A stretch of DNA of 24,770 nucleotides from Lachnospiraceae bacterium UBA6452 (GTDB lineage Bacteria > Bacillota > Clostridia > Lachnospirales > Lachnospiraceae), in the NCBI GenBank assembly GCA_002441865.1, contig DJNY01000042.1:4708-29477 (forward strand). Direction: 5' to 3'. The notes below the pieces were generated by a model. That model saw only the letters and a program-made list of their open reading frames with translations, had not been told where the DNA came from and did not search any database. The translations under genes and the position numbers were made by a program. Positions 14,313 through 23,415 of this stretch are shown here, in pieces (position 1 is the first letter of the stretch; each line of letters starts with the position of its first letter).

Positions 14313-16430
14313 CTATTTTCTGTTCCCGCCAAATTTCTTCTTTGGAAATTCCATTGTAAATTTATACTGCACACCGGATTTTACCTCTCCGTCTTTGGTA
14401 TAGCTGTATTCCTCTGTTCCCTCCGGAATGATATAGGCATCATATTTTTTCCCGGCTTTACTGGTAAGTCCTTTGAGCAGGATTTTCTTTCCGGCAAGCA
14501 GATTTTCCACCTGCTCCTCTGTCAGCACCTTTCCCATTACCCTGTTTACATTCATGCCGCATCTTCCAGTACAGTAAGCCCCGTATTTTCCATTTACGAC
14601 ATCTTTTCCACAGTTCGGGCATTTGCCAAACACCTTCTGCTCCTGTGCAAACATATTTTTCTGCTCGTCACTGACACTGTGATAGGTTTTTACAAGGTCA
14701 CTTACCATAGCCTTGATCCCTGACATGAACTGCCCGGCAGACACTTCTCCTTTGGATACCTGTGTCAGCTCATTCTCCCAGTCTGCGGTCAGCTTCGGAG
14801 ATTTCACAACATCCGGCAGCACTGTGATCAGCTTCATGCCATCCTCTGTCGGGATCATCTGCTTTTTCTCACGCTTTACAAAACCGTCCTTTACCAGCTT
14901 TTCAATAATGTCTGCTCTGGTAGCAGGTGTACCCAGTCCTTTACGTTCCACATCATCGTCCATATCTTCACTTCCTGCACGTTCCATTGCAGATAAAAGG
15001 CTGTCCTCTGTAAAGTGTTTTGGTGGCTGTGTGAAATGTTCCGATACTCTGGTATCTTCAACCATTACCGTCATGCCCTCTGCAAGCTCCGGCAGTTTCT
15101 TTGCATCATCGGAATCTTTCTTATCTTCTGAGATATGGTAGGAATTTTTGAACAGATTTTCAAAATCCTTCCATCCATTTTTCCAGATTTCTTTGCTGGA
15201 TACCTTAAAAATTATTCCATTACAGGTAAGTTCTGCCTTTGTGGAGTTATAAATATGCTTCTCGGCAGTGGCGCAGAGCAGGCGGTTGGCGCAAAGGGAA
15301 AGTATCTTCATTTCACTCTCCGGTATCGCCTTTAAGTCCTGCTTTACGATCTCCATTGTCGGGATAATGGCATGGTGGTCTGTTACTTTCTTGCTGTTCA
15401 GAACCTTTTTCACATCCGGGTTGAACATGATATTCTGCTCAAACAACAGGGAATTGAAAATCGCTTCGATCACATTTCTTGCTGTCCCCTCCATGTCATC
15501 GGAAAGATACTGGCTGTCCGTTCTCGGATATGTCACCAGCTTTTTCTCATAAAGGCTCTGCGTATATTCCAAAGTCTGTTTTGCGGTAAAACCAAATAAG
15601 CGGTTGGCATCCCTCTGTAACGAGGTAAGGTCATAGAGCTTCGGTGGTGCGATCCACTTTTCTTCCTTAACCACAGCGGTCACAAGAGCCTGTCCGTTTA
15701 CACAGGCTCCTGCTATTTTTTCTGCTTCTGCTTTGTCACTGATATGCTCCGATACCGCATCCAGACCATTGCCTAGGATATTCGTCACATAGTAGGCTTC
15801 TTTCTTGAAATTCATAATCTTTGCTTCACGGTCTACCAGCATGGCAAGGGTGGGTGTCTGCACCCTCCCTACCTTCAATGCCTTGCCGCCATATAACACG
15901 GTAAAAAGCCTTGTGCCGTTGATACCGACAAGCCAGTCTGCTTCCTGCCTGCACAGTGCGGATTCATACAGGTGGTCATATTCACTTCCCGGTCTGAGAT
16001 TGGAAAATCCCTCTTTGATGGCACTTTCCTCCATCGAAGAAATCCATAAACGCTGCATCGGTTTGTCACAGCCTGCCATGTTATAGGTCAGGCGGAAGAT
16101 CAGTTCCCCCTCACGTCCGGCATCGGTGGCACACACTACGGAGTCCACCCTGTTATCGTGCATGAGCTGATACAACACCTTATACTGCGCTTTTGTATCA
16201 CTCTTAACCTCATGCTGCCATGTATCCGGGATGATCGGAAGGCTCTCGTATGTCCATTTCTGCAAGGCTTCATCATAGCTTTCCGGCTGTGCCAGTTCGA
16301 TCAGATGTCCCACACACCATGACACTATGTAATCATTGCCCTCCATGTATCCGTCCTTACGTTCTATTGCGCCAAGCACACCTGCAATGCTCTGTGCCAC
16401 GCTCGGCTTCTCTGCGATCACTAACTGCAT
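14313..16430 (-). CDS. topB: DNA topoisomerase III (type IA)
   Basis: The 705-aa type IA topoisomerase cuts and passes single DNA strands and is a regular part of clostridial ICE transfer operons. The TOPRIM signature is ATDAGREGE at 101-109 and the catalytic tyrosine is Y301 in TYPRTDS. The VGRVQTPTLAMLV block (187-199) is typical of the family. After the core, one zinc-finger-like cluster is seen near residues 600-625 (CPNCGK, then CTGRC). The length fits plasmid/ICE TopB proteins. The start ATG at 16430 lies three bases after the DUF4366 gene stop, and its GGAGGA site is inside the last codons of that gene, so translation is probably coupled. It likely resolves topological stress or helps the helicase during DNA processing for transfer; this role is inferred from context. 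Confidence 0.95.
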   Translation of the reverse strand: MQLVIAEKPSVAQSIAGVLGAIERKDGYMEGNDYIVSWCVGHLIELAQPESYDEALQKWTYESLPIIPDTWQHEVKSDTKAQYKVLYQLMHDNRVDSVVCATDAGREGELIFRLTYNMAGCDKPMQRLWISSMEESAIKEGFSNLRPGSEYDHLYESALCRQEADWLVGINGTRLFTVLYGGKALKVGRVQTPTLAMLVDREAKIMNFKKEAYYVTNILGNGLDAVSEHISDKAEAEKIAGACVNGQALVTAVVKEEKWIAPPKLYDLTSLQRDANRLFGFTAKQTLEYTQSLYEKKLVTYPRTDSQYLSDDMEGTARNVIEAIFNSLLFEQNIMFNPDVKKVLNSKKVTDHHAIIPTMEIVKQDLKAIPESEMKILSLCANRLLCATAEKHIYNSTKAELTCNGIIFKVSSKEIWKNGWKDFENLFKNSYHISEDKKDSDDAKKLPELAEGMTVMVEDTRVSEHFTQPPKHFTEDSLLSAMERAGSEDMDDDVERKGLGTPATRADIIEKLVKDGFVKREKKQMIPTEDGMKLITVLPDVVKSPKLTADWENELTQVSKGEVSAGQFMSGIKAMVSDLVKTYHSVSDEQKNMFAQEQKVFGKCPNCGKDVVNGKYGAYCTGRCGMNVNRVMGKVLTEEQVENLLAGKKILLKGLTSKAGKKYDAYIIPEGTEEYSYTKDGEVKSGVQYKFTMEFPKKKFGGNRK

Positions 16431-16433
16431 CTT

Positions 16434-18146
16434 TTATTCCTCCTCATTCTCTGAATCTGTTTCCCCAGCATCCGTGTTTTTCATAAATTCTTCGTCCGGA
16501 TCAGCTTCTTCCCCGTCCTCATCGTCGTAATCTTCTTCATAATCGTCCTCAAGCTCATCCTCATCATCGTCAATGAAGTTTTCCTTTTTCTTCTTTGCCT
16601 TTATGACGTAAACCACGCCAATCACGGCTGCCGCAGCAATCCCCATGATAAGATAGGAAAAGCCGGAACCATCCGGTTTCTGTTCTGTGGTTTCCGGCTC
16701 ACTGCCTTCTTCGGTACTCTCCTCGGTATTTTCTTCCACCGTTTCCGCATTCTGTTTCTTATTTCCCGTGGCATCGGCATTGTTATTGTCAAGAGCTGCA
16801 TCCTTGACCGGGATTGCCGACTCCAGTGCGGCGGAGTTTTTCGGAAGTGTCTCACTGTTATCGGATGTGGTGTTAAGCAGGTCATTTTCGCTCACTTCTG
16901 TAAGGAAATATACCTTTTCCTCGTCACCGTCCCTGTCGATCACAAGATAGAACACCTTCTCCGAAGCAGTCTGGATCGTGTAAAACTCTTTGCCCTGCTC
17001 CGATGTACTGCTTTCACTGCTTTTCTCTGCACCGTCTGTGGTATCTCCCGTAACCGGAGACTGTTTCGTGAATGAAGTGCCTGTTCCGGTTCCCGTCTCG
17101 GAAACGGTATTCCCGTTGCTGTCTGTTTTGGTATGCTCCGTAACCTGTGCGGTTGCGGAACTAGGCTTAGTTGCAGACGCATCCACCGGGAGCTGTTCCA
17201 CCGGATCTTTTTCATTGCTGTCCTTCGTCTCCGGATCGGTGTAATAAGGATTTGCAGTTTTATAAATCTCCGATATATTTCCTGCATTGTCCATAGCGGA
17301 AATCGTAAAATACTGATACCCGGCATCAAACTGTTGCAGGCGGATGTTCAACGCCCCGTTCGTATGCTCTGTAAATTCATAGCCATTTACATAGATTGCC
17401 TTGATACCGGAATCCGTATCATGTGCCTGAATGCTCAAAAGACCGTCACTGACTGCCGCATTTAAGGTAGGCTTCGTGAAATCAAAACACTTGATATAGC
17501 GGTTTTTCTCATAGGTCTTGCCCTTCTGGTCAGTGACCTGCACATAAATGGTGCTGTTCTCGGAAATCTCCACATACATATCCTCTGTGATGTCCGTCCA
17601 GCTTCCATTCTGCGCTACTTTTGCCTGCACTTTCTGGATGGTAAAGTTGCCGGATTTTCTCGTATCTTCCACCGAAATATGTACCTTTGTGGTATCGTTA
17701 TGCCACCCTGTCGGTGTGGCGATCGTGATTTTTACACTGGGATTTACATAGGCACATTCCTTGTAGTCCTTACTGCATACCTTACAGTCCTTATCCACCT
17801 CATACTGATTGCACTTTTCCGTACAGGTACACTTCGCTGGCTCTGTCTCCTCGGTTGTTTCTTCCGTCGTTCCTTCCGCTGCGCCCTCTGTGGAATCTTC
17901 TGCTTTTCCATCCCCGGCATTTTCTTCCTTGCCATTGCCGGGTGTAACCGTGTTCCCTGTACTGCCCGTACTTTCTGTATTGCCTGTATTTTCTGTACTC
18001 TGTGTCTGCTGTTCTGCGGTATCCTCCGCATGAACCTCCACCGTATTTGCCCTGTTAGCGAAAAATGCCCCTGCCGGCATACAAAACAGTATTGCCGACA
18101 GAGCAAGGGACATCAGTGCCTTAACGGATAACTTCTTCTTTTTCAT
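16434..18146 (-). CDS. DUF4366 family exported, membrane-anchored Ig-like surface protein
   Basis: The 570-aa protein has an N-terminal signal peptide (KKKK then a hydrophobic stretch about 8-30). It then has a Thr/Glu/Gly-rich linker (45-103) with STGNT-like units, and a six-cysteine cluster (C106, C108, C112, C121, C124, C131) that may be disulfide- or metal-linked. Two Ig-like beta modules follow: about 136-220 and 225-300, the second with the FTKPTLNAAV and AMDNAGNISE pattern of bacterial Ig-like repeats. After a long Thr/Ser/Glu stalk there is one transmembrane segment at about 495-515, a KAKKKK stop-transfer motif and a very acidic cytoplasmic tail. This matches DUF4366 proteins, always found between DUF4315 and topB in such ICEs. 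Its function is unknown; a cell-surface part of the transfer machine or a contact factor is inferred. The start at 18146 has GGAGGG upstream and overlaps the DUF4315 end by 26 nt. Confidence 0.85.
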   Translation of the reverse strand: MKKKKLSVKALMSLALSAILFCMPAGAFFANRANTVEVHAEDTAEQQTQSTENTGNTESTGSTGNTVTPGNGKEENAGDGKAEDSTEGAAEGTTEETTEETEPAKCTCTEKCNQYEVDKDCKVCSKDYKECAYVNPSVKITIATPTGWHNDTTKVHISVEDTRKSGNFTIQKVQAKVAQNGSWTDITEDMYVEISENSTIYVQVTDQKGKTYEKNRYIKCFDFTKPTLNAAVSDGLLSIQAHDTDSGIKAIYVNGYEFTEHTNGALNIRLQQFDAGYQYFTISAMDNAGNISEIYKTANPYYTDPETKDSNEKDPVEQLPVDASATKPSSATAQVTEHTKTDSNGNTVSETGTGTGTSFTKQSPVTGDTTDGAEKSSESSTSEQGKEFYTIQTASEKVFYLVIDRDGDEEKVYFLTEVSENDLLNTTSDNSETLPKNSAALESAIPVKDAALDNNNADATGNKKQNAETVEENTEESTEEGSEPETTEQKPDGSGFSYLIMGIAAAAVIGVVYVIKAKKKKENFIDDDEDELEDDYEEDYDDEDGEEADPDEEFMKNTDAGETDSENEEE

Positions 18147-18384
18147 TGGTCGAACCCTCCTTTTCCTGTTCCCGTTTCTGTAATAATTGTCTCACTTCAT
18201 CCTCACTGAGCCTGTTTAACATCTGTAAACGCTCGGATGAGATTTTATATTTCTTTATGATCTTCATGGTTTCGGCATCCTCTGCCATCTGTTTCTGCTC
18301 TGCAAGGTCTTTTTCCTTCTCCTGCAACTGTGCGATCTGTTCCCTGACCTTTTTAAGCTGTGAATTGATTCTCTCTACTGACAA
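18121..18384 (-). CDS. DUF4315 family small coiled-coil protein, TTG start
   Basis: The 87-aa protein is almost wholly helical with heptad-like spacing (INSQLKKVREQIAQLQEKEK) and a C-terminal EDEVRQLLQKREQEK helix. It matches the DUF4315 proteins that sit between the cell-wall hydrolase and DUF4366 genes in Tn1549-like elements. The start is TTG at 18384, supported by GGAGGGAGG at 18399-18391; the first in-frame ATG would remove a third of the protein. It begins 24 nt after the hydrolase stop and overlaps the DUF4366 start by 26 nt, so it is co-transcribed and probably translationally coupled. No function is known for the family. It has no membrane segment or catalytic motif. Confidence 0.85.
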   Translation of the reverse strand: MSVERINSQLKKVREQIAQLQEKEKDLAEQKQMAEDAETMKIIKKYKISSERLQMLNRLSEDEVRQLLQKREQEKEGSTNEKEEVIR

Positions 18385-18408
18385 CCTGCGTTTCCTCCCT
18401 CCGTTAAT

Positions 18409-20976
18409 TTAATCTTCCAAAGCCGTAAAAATGGCTCTGCCAGTAAGAAGTATTGATGGATGTGTACTGGTCGGATCTCCGCAATGCACCATCGTACCAT
18501 TTCCGCAGTAGATGCCAACGTGCGTGACCGGACGCCCTGCGTTGTATGTCCCGGTAAAAAAGATAATATCCCCTGCCTTTGCATCTGCCGCTGATACCGG
18601 AGTACACTGGTCATAAATGCCTTGTGCCGTGGTTCGTGGCAGGTTATGCACCCCGCTGTTGGAAAATACCCAGCAGACAAACGCTGAACAGTCAAAACTT
18701 GACGGCGGTGTGCCGCCAAAGGTATATGGCATACCAAGATATTTATTGGCTTCTGTCATAAGTGCCTGTACGGTTGCATCATCATAGGAATCCGGCGGTA
18801 TGACATTGCCTGTTCCTCCTCCGGTTCCGCCCGGTGTCTCCCCGTAAATGGTCTGTGTGCCTGCTTCAAAATAAAATAACGGGTTATAATACTCCCCGTT
18901 ATACAGACACTCAATATGGAGATGGCTCCCGATACTGCTTCCCGTATTACCGCTTTTTCCAACGGTATCGCCCTTTTTTACACTCTGTCCTGCGGATACC
19001 GTTAAGCTGTCCATGTGGGCATATTTTGTGGTATATCCCTTACTGTCCGTAATCACCACATAATTCCCGTAATAGGAATCGTAAGCCGCCTGCATAACCG
19101 TTCCGTCATGCGCCGCATACACAACCGTACCTGTCGGCACTGCAATGTCCACGCCCCTGTGAAGCTCCTCGGCTCCGGTGTTTGGGTTTTTCCGGTATCC
19201 ATAATAACTGCTGATATAGTAATACCAGTAGTAATCCACGGGTGTTCCAAATACCTGTAACCCGCCCTTTGTCTCCATATAGGCGGCAAAGATTTCTGCC
19301 TGTTCCGTATCCATACGTCCGGCAACAATGCTCTCAAGAGGTGTGACGGTAAGTGTCACACGCAAAATAGTTACTGTGTATTCTTCCTCTGTTTCATTCC
19401 CCTCTGCATCTGTGCCTGTCCTCGTCCTTGTTTCTTCTACTTCCTCCGTGGTAAGGGAATACATGGCATTGAACAGTTCCTGTATCTCATTTTCCACATC
19501 CGCTGCGGTAAATTCTGTATAGACTGCCGAAAGATAACTAATCAGCGTAAACGGATCATGCCCGATTGCACCGAGGTTATAATCATACTCATCATATCCC
19601 GGATGATCGGTTTCCATCGAATCAATCGTATTTTGCAGTGCCATTTCTTTCTGTGTGAAAGATAAATCTGCCGCATCAATCTCTGCCGGAAGGCTTAAAT
19701 AAGTGCCTGCCAGCGTTGTTGTCACAGTTCCCATAAACATGGAACCGCAGCTTGATAATGACGACATAATCATGATAAAAAGCAATGCAAAAATACCCGC
19801 TGTCATAATCAGTGATTTGTTCTTTGCGGCAATCTCCTGTAACTTCTTTGCAATCCCGGTTGCGGTATTGGATGTCCTTACAAACGTTTCTTTTGCTGTC
19901 TTTGCTTCTGCTCCTGCCCTCCTTGCTTTTGCATACTCCCGTTTGATGCGCTGTTTCTGTAACTGCCTTTGCAACTGCTTTTTCGGACTGTTGCCTTTTA
20001 AATGTGGATTTTCACTCAGGAATTTCTCATACTCCAGCTTCATATCTGCTGTGACCTGCTTTTTCTGAAGCCTGTCCAGCCTGTCCTTTTTGCGCTGTGC
20101 CTTACTTTTACGATGGTATTTCATGTAATGGTACACATCTTCTGCCCGCTGTTCGGTCTTATGTGCGCCCTCCACCGCAGAATTGTCTTTTTCCGTTTCT
20201 GCAATCTTGCGATGCACAAAATACATATTTTCCGTTTGCAGCTTATGAACCGCAACTTTTCCGATACTCTCCGGCTTAAATGGCATCTCCACTTCTACCG
20301 GGACAACCACATACTTTGCCTTTCCTGTCTGTTCGTCAAAGACACGCTTCATCTCATACTGCCGCTTCTTCGGCATCTTATCCTTTGCTTTCTGCAACTT
20401 CCGGCGGTTCTTCTCCGATTTATCAGCAGCCTTTTGTACTCTCTTATCCGTAAATCCTTCCGTCTGCCCCTGCGTAAAAGTATCATCCTTCGTTTGGAAC
20501 TCTCCACTGTCGGACTGCCCCGGCTTTTCTGACTTTGCACGTTCTTTGTGTGCGTATTCTCTTTGCACTCGCTTTTTGTGATATTTTCCTTTTTTCTCAG
20601 ACCGTTGGTAGGTGTCCCTGACATGAACCTCATTTTCCACCGTGCTGTCAGAATTGTCCGGCTGTTCCTCCTGCATGAAGCTGTTTTCCTTTAAGAACGC
20701 CTTTTCCGCATCGGCTTGTGACTTCTGGACGTTGTGACCAGAAGTGTCCGGCTGCTGTTGACGGTAATATTTCTTTTTACTGTTTGGGCGGTATCCTGTT
20801 GATGATTTCTTTTCCGTACCATCTTCCAACTTCTGGACGTTGTGACCAGAAGTTGCGTTTTTTGCATCGTTCCCACGGTTTGCATCCCGTGGCAGATTAC
20901 TCACAGGCTTAGAAGTAATGGTATTTTCTTTTTCAAATGCCTTTACCGCCTGCTTTTTCTGTCTCTTGTCTGCCAT
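18409..20976 (-). CDS. Bifunctional M23 / NlpC-P60 cell-wall hydrolase (CD1108-type conjugation protein)
   Basis: The 855-aa protein would open peptidoglycan for assembly of the transfer channel. The cytoplasmic N-terminal half (1-385) is very basic and low in structure, with a twice-repeated TSGHNVQK motif (42-49 and 78-85). One transmembrane segment lies at about 389-408. An extracellular region about 425-570 resembles CD1108-family mobile element proteins. The M23 metallopeptidase domain (590-700) shows H606xxxD610, H654 and H685-L-H687. The NlpC/P60 domain (733-850) shows C763 (FDCSAF), H819 (THVGIY) and H831. All key residues for both enzymes are present. The start ATG directly abuts the VirB4 stop (TAA then ATG), with AAGGAGG inside the VirB4 end. 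The M23+NlpC pairing in one chain parallels VirB1-like and CwlT-like enzymes of Gram-positive ICEs. Confidence 0.92.
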   Translation of the reverse strand: MADKRQKKQAVKAFEKENTITSKPVSNLPRDANRGNDAKNATSGHNVQKLEDGTEKKSSTGYRPNSKKKYYRQQQPDTSGHNVQKSQADAEKAFLKENSFMQEEQPDNSDSTVENEVHVRDTYQRSEKKGKYHKKRVQREYAHKERAKSEKPGQSDSGEFQTKDDTFTQGQTEGFTDKRVQKAADKSEKNRRKLQKAKDKMPKKRQYEMKRVFDEQTGKAKYVVVPVEVEMPFKPESIGKVAVHKLQTENMYFVHRKIAETEKDNSAVEGAHKTEQRAEDVYHYMKYHRKSKAQRKKDRLDRLQKKQVTADMKLEYEKFLSENPHLKGNSPKKQLQRQLQKQRIKREYAKARRAGAEAKTAKETFVRTSNTATGIAKKLQEIAAKNKSLIMTAGIFALLFIMIMSSLSSCGSMFMGTVTTTLAGTYLSLPAEIDAADLSFTQKEMALQNTIDSMETDHPGYDEYDYNLGAIGHDPFTLISYLSAVYTEFTAADVENEIQELFNAMYSLTTEEVEETRTRTGTDAEGNETEEEYTVTILRVTLTVTPLESIVAGRMDTEQAEIFAAYMETKGGLQVFGTPVDYYWYYYISSYYGYRKNPNTGAEELHRGVDIAVPTGTVVYAAHDGTVMQAAYDSYYGNYVVITDSKGYTTKYAHMDSLTVSAGQSVKKGDTVGKSGNTGSSIGSHLHIECLYNGEYYNPLFYFEAGTQTIYGETPGGTGGGTGNVIPPDSYDDATVQALMTEANKYLGMPYTFGGTPPSSFDCSAFVCWVFSNSGVHNLPRTTAQGIYDQCTPVSAADAKAGDIIFFTGTYNAGRPVTHVGIYCGNGTMVHCGDPTSTHPSILLTGRAIFTALED
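20721..20745. repeat. 25-bp dyad repeat, copy 2, in the cell-wall hydrolase gene
   Basis: The 25-mer is identical to the one at 20829-20853. It has 8-bp inverted arms, ACTTCTGG and CCAGAAGT, around a 9-nt centre, and encodes TSGHNVQK on the minus strand. The copies lie 108 bp (36 codons) apart, in frame. Confidence 0.85.
20829..20853. repeat. 25-bp dyad repeat, copy 1, in the cell-wall hydrolase gene
   Basis: This copy has the same 8-bp arms and 9-nt centre as 20721-20745. The flanking bases differ more than the repeats do, so either a recent local duplication or selection on the repeat itself is likely. A decayed third relative may lie near 20640-20665, where the encoded peptide reads QPDNSDSTVENE. 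Confidence 0.85.
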
Positions 20977-23415
20977 TTACACTGCGTCCTCCTTCTGCAC
21001 CGATTCCTCCGGCTTAGTATTCATGATCTTGTAAGTCTTTGTGTCTGTCGGGTATTTATCCACGAATGGGATTACCACGTTATCAAACAGTATCAGACCG
21101 CTTCCCTGTTCAGAGTTGGTGACATAGGAGAGCTGTTTATCGGAAAGTCCCAGCTTATCCGCAAGTATCGCCTGATCTTTGGCATTCTGGTTTAAGAGAT
21201 AAATAAAATCGCTGTTTCCCAAAATACCCTCGATTTCCTCCGAGCGCAAAAAATCTCCGACGTTCTGCGTCAAACCTGTCGGAATACCACCCCATTTACG
21301 GAATCTCTTCCATATTTCCACCGAATAAATGGCAGTCTGCTTTTCCTTCAGAAGAAGATGGAACTCATCACAGTAATAGCGGGTGGCAATCTTTCGCTCC
21401 CTGTTCTGCGATACCCTGTTCCACACCGCATCCTGTACGATCAACATTCCAAGTTCCTTTAACTGGTTGCCCAAGTCCCGGATGTCAAAGCACATGATAC
21501 GGTTGCCGCTGTCCACGTTGGTATGGTGGTTAAAATAATTCTGAGAACCATGCACATACAACACAAGACTGTTAGCGATACGCTCTGCCTTTGGATTTTT
21601 ATGTTCTAAAAGTGCATTATATAAATCTTCCAGTATCGGCATATTCTCCGGCACCGGATTTTCAAAATACTTATCATAAATATGACGGATACACTCGTCT
21701 ATGATTCCTTTCTCATCATTCTCCAGACCATCCTTGCCACCTGCAATCAGGTCACACAAAGTAATGATAAAATCGGATTTCAGCTTTAATGCTTCCTTAT
21801 CGCCCTTATGTGACAACTGGATGTCCATCGGGTTTAAGTAATCTTTGGAATTGGTGGCAAGTTTCACTACCTGTCCATGCAGTGCCGCCACCAGCGCAAA
21901 ATACTCGCCCTCTGGATCGCAGATGATAATATCGTCCTTCGTGATAAGAAAACAGCTTAAAATTTCACGCTTTGCGCTGAAACTCTTACCGCTTCCCGGT
22001 GTACCAAGTATCACGCCGTTTGGTGTACGAAGTCTTTTCCGGTCTGCCATGATCATGTTGTTGCTGAGTGCATTTAATCCGTAATAGATTGCCGGAGCTG
22101 GCATAAACAGCTCCTGTGTGCAAAACGGAACTAAGATCGCTGTGCTTTTCGTTGACAGGGTACGTTCTATCCCCGTTTCATTACAGCCAATCGGCGCAGA
22201 TGCCATAAGTCCCTGTTCCTGCAAATACTGTAAACAGCGCAGGTCACAGTTTGCCTGCTGAATGATACCGGACACCCTCTGCATCAGGCTCTCCAGTTCC
22301 CGCTTTGTTCTTCCATAACAGGTAATAAGAAATGTCATGTTGATCATCTTCTGATTGCTTGTGTTCAGGTCATCCAGAAACTCCAGTGTATCCTTTTCAT
22401 AGGTCACAATGTCCGTTGGTAAAATATCCATGTCATAGCCGCTTCGTACTGCTTTTTTCTGCTCCTCGATCTTCATTTTCTGAATATTGGAAATAACTGA
22501 TTTTAACTTCTTGATTGCCTTTACCGGATCTTCCGTCTGCATATGCATGGAAATGGTAAGGTTGGCATCAATGTCAAGAAGCTGCTTGATCAGCTCATCC
22601 GTAAACTTCGGTGCCAAAATATCCAGATAGGACACACAGCCATACATATTCCCCGACTTGAAGCGGTTCGGGTAACGGAAATCGAACCCCGGCGGTGCAA
22701 TATAGTCCTTTACCGATTTGCCGGACTCCGCCACATCCTTAAATGAAAAACGGAAAGGCTTCATGGTATCCTGATTGAAATATTCATGCAGGATGCGCAG
22801 TCTTTCCTTTCCGTCCAGTCCTTTGGCAGTTGTGCCTATGTTATTTAAGTTTCGTATCACATCTTTCTCGATGTTATTAAGGCGGCTTTTGGCTTCCTTG
22901 TAGCCGTTGCTCTCCACACCAAAGATCAGGTATTTTGACTTGATGATGCCATTATTTCCCTTTGCAGCCTGTTTTTTGAGCATTTCCGTATATTCCTCAC
23001 GAATATCGTTAAAATCATCCTCCTGCCGTGGAATATCGAACTGCTCCGTAAGTACCTGCTCATTGACCTGCCGGTTAAACAGAACCAGTTCAAATTTCAC
23101 AGACGGATCAAAATAATTGATAAGCCTGCTGTACTGTGCCAGGATGTCCGCCTGGTCATCCACTTCCAGCAGCTCATAGTTTATATCATAAAATTCCACC
23201 ATTTTCGTATAATAACGGTGGCTGACCTGACAGATCCCGTCACGGAACATCTTTTCAAAAGTAATCGTCTTTTGTGCGGTAGTCGGCTTTTCTTTCTCTT
23301 TGCCTTTGCCGGATAAAATATGTTTCAGTTCTACCAGACGTTTCTTCTCGGAAAAGGTAAGTCCACCGCTACTTTTTCTGCGGCTTTTCGGCTCTGCCTT
23401 TTGCTTTGTTTTCAA
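20977..23415 (-). CDS. VirB4-like conjugative transfer ATPase, TTG start
   Basis: The 812-aa ATPase would power the type IV secretion channel at the inner face of the membrane. Walker A is GTPGSGKS at 471-478, followed by DPEGEY at 500-505. The Walker B strand ends in YYCDEFHLLL at 680-689, and GLTQNVGDFL (714-723) fits the conserved Q-containing motif of VirB4/TraE proteins. The N-terminal 40 residues are basic and the middle is the usual VirB4 N-domain. The start is TTG at 23415 with GGGAGG nine bases upstream, and it overlaps prgI by 47 nt. The first ATG in frame would lose over 50 residues. The stop TAA abuts the ATG of the hydrolase gene. The length is usual for ICE VirB4 proteins and all motifs are intact. 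Confidence 0.93.
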   Translation of the reverse strand: MKTKQKAEPKSRRKSSGGLTFSEKKRLVELKHILSGKGKEKEKPTTAQKTITFEKMFRDGICQVSHRYYTKMVEFYDINYELLEVDDQADILAQYSRLINYFDPSVKFELVLFNRQVNEQVLTEQFDIPRQEDDFNDIREEYTEMLKKQAAKGNNGIIKSKYLIFGVESNGYKEAKSRLNNIEKDVIRNLNNIGTTAKGLDGKERLRILHEYFNQDTMKPFRFSFKDVAESGKSVKDYIAPPGFDFRYPNRFKSGNMYGCVSYLDILAPKFTDELIKQLLDIDANLTISMHMQTEDPVKAIKKLKSVISNIQKMKIEEQKKAVRSGYDMDILPTDIVTYEKDTLEFLDDLNTSNQKMINMTFLITCYGRTKRELESLMQRVSGIIQQANCDLRCLQYLQEQGLMASAPIGCNETGIERTLSTKSTAILVPFCTQELFMPAPAIYYGLNALSNNMIMADRKRLRTPNGVILGTPGSGKSFSAKREILSCFLITKDDIIICDPEGEYFALVAALHGQVVKLATNSKDYLNPMDIQLSHKGDKEALKLKSDFIITLCDLIAGGKDGLENDEKGIIDECIRHIYDKYFENPVPENMPILEDLYNALLEHKNPKAERIANSLVLYVHGSQNYFNHHTNVDSGNRIMCFDIRDLGNQLKELGMLIVQDAVWNRVSQNRERKIATRYYCDEFHLLLKEKQTAIYSVEIWKRFRKWGGIPTGLTQNVGDFLRSEEIEGILGNSDFIYLLNQNAKDQAILADKLGLSDKQLSYVTNSEQGSGLILFDNVVIPFVDKYPTDTKTYKIMNTKPEESVQKEDAV

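Noticed and set aside
16622..18106. Minus strand frames of 87-129 codons inside the DUF4366 gene
   Set aside because: They are Arg/Pro/Met-rich out-of-frame reading of the Thr/Glu-rich stalk; unlike the TnpV frame they match no family I know and have no convincing start site.
20721..20853. Dyad repeats as transcription terminators
   Set aside because: They lie in the middle of an intact gene and no U run follows either hairpin on the coding strand.
18409..20976. Phage endolysin or tail-tip gene
   Set aside because: The M23 and NlpC/P60 domains also occur in phages, but the single membrane segment, long basic N-terminus and position directly after virB4 fit an ICE conjugation hydrolase; no phage structural gene is present.
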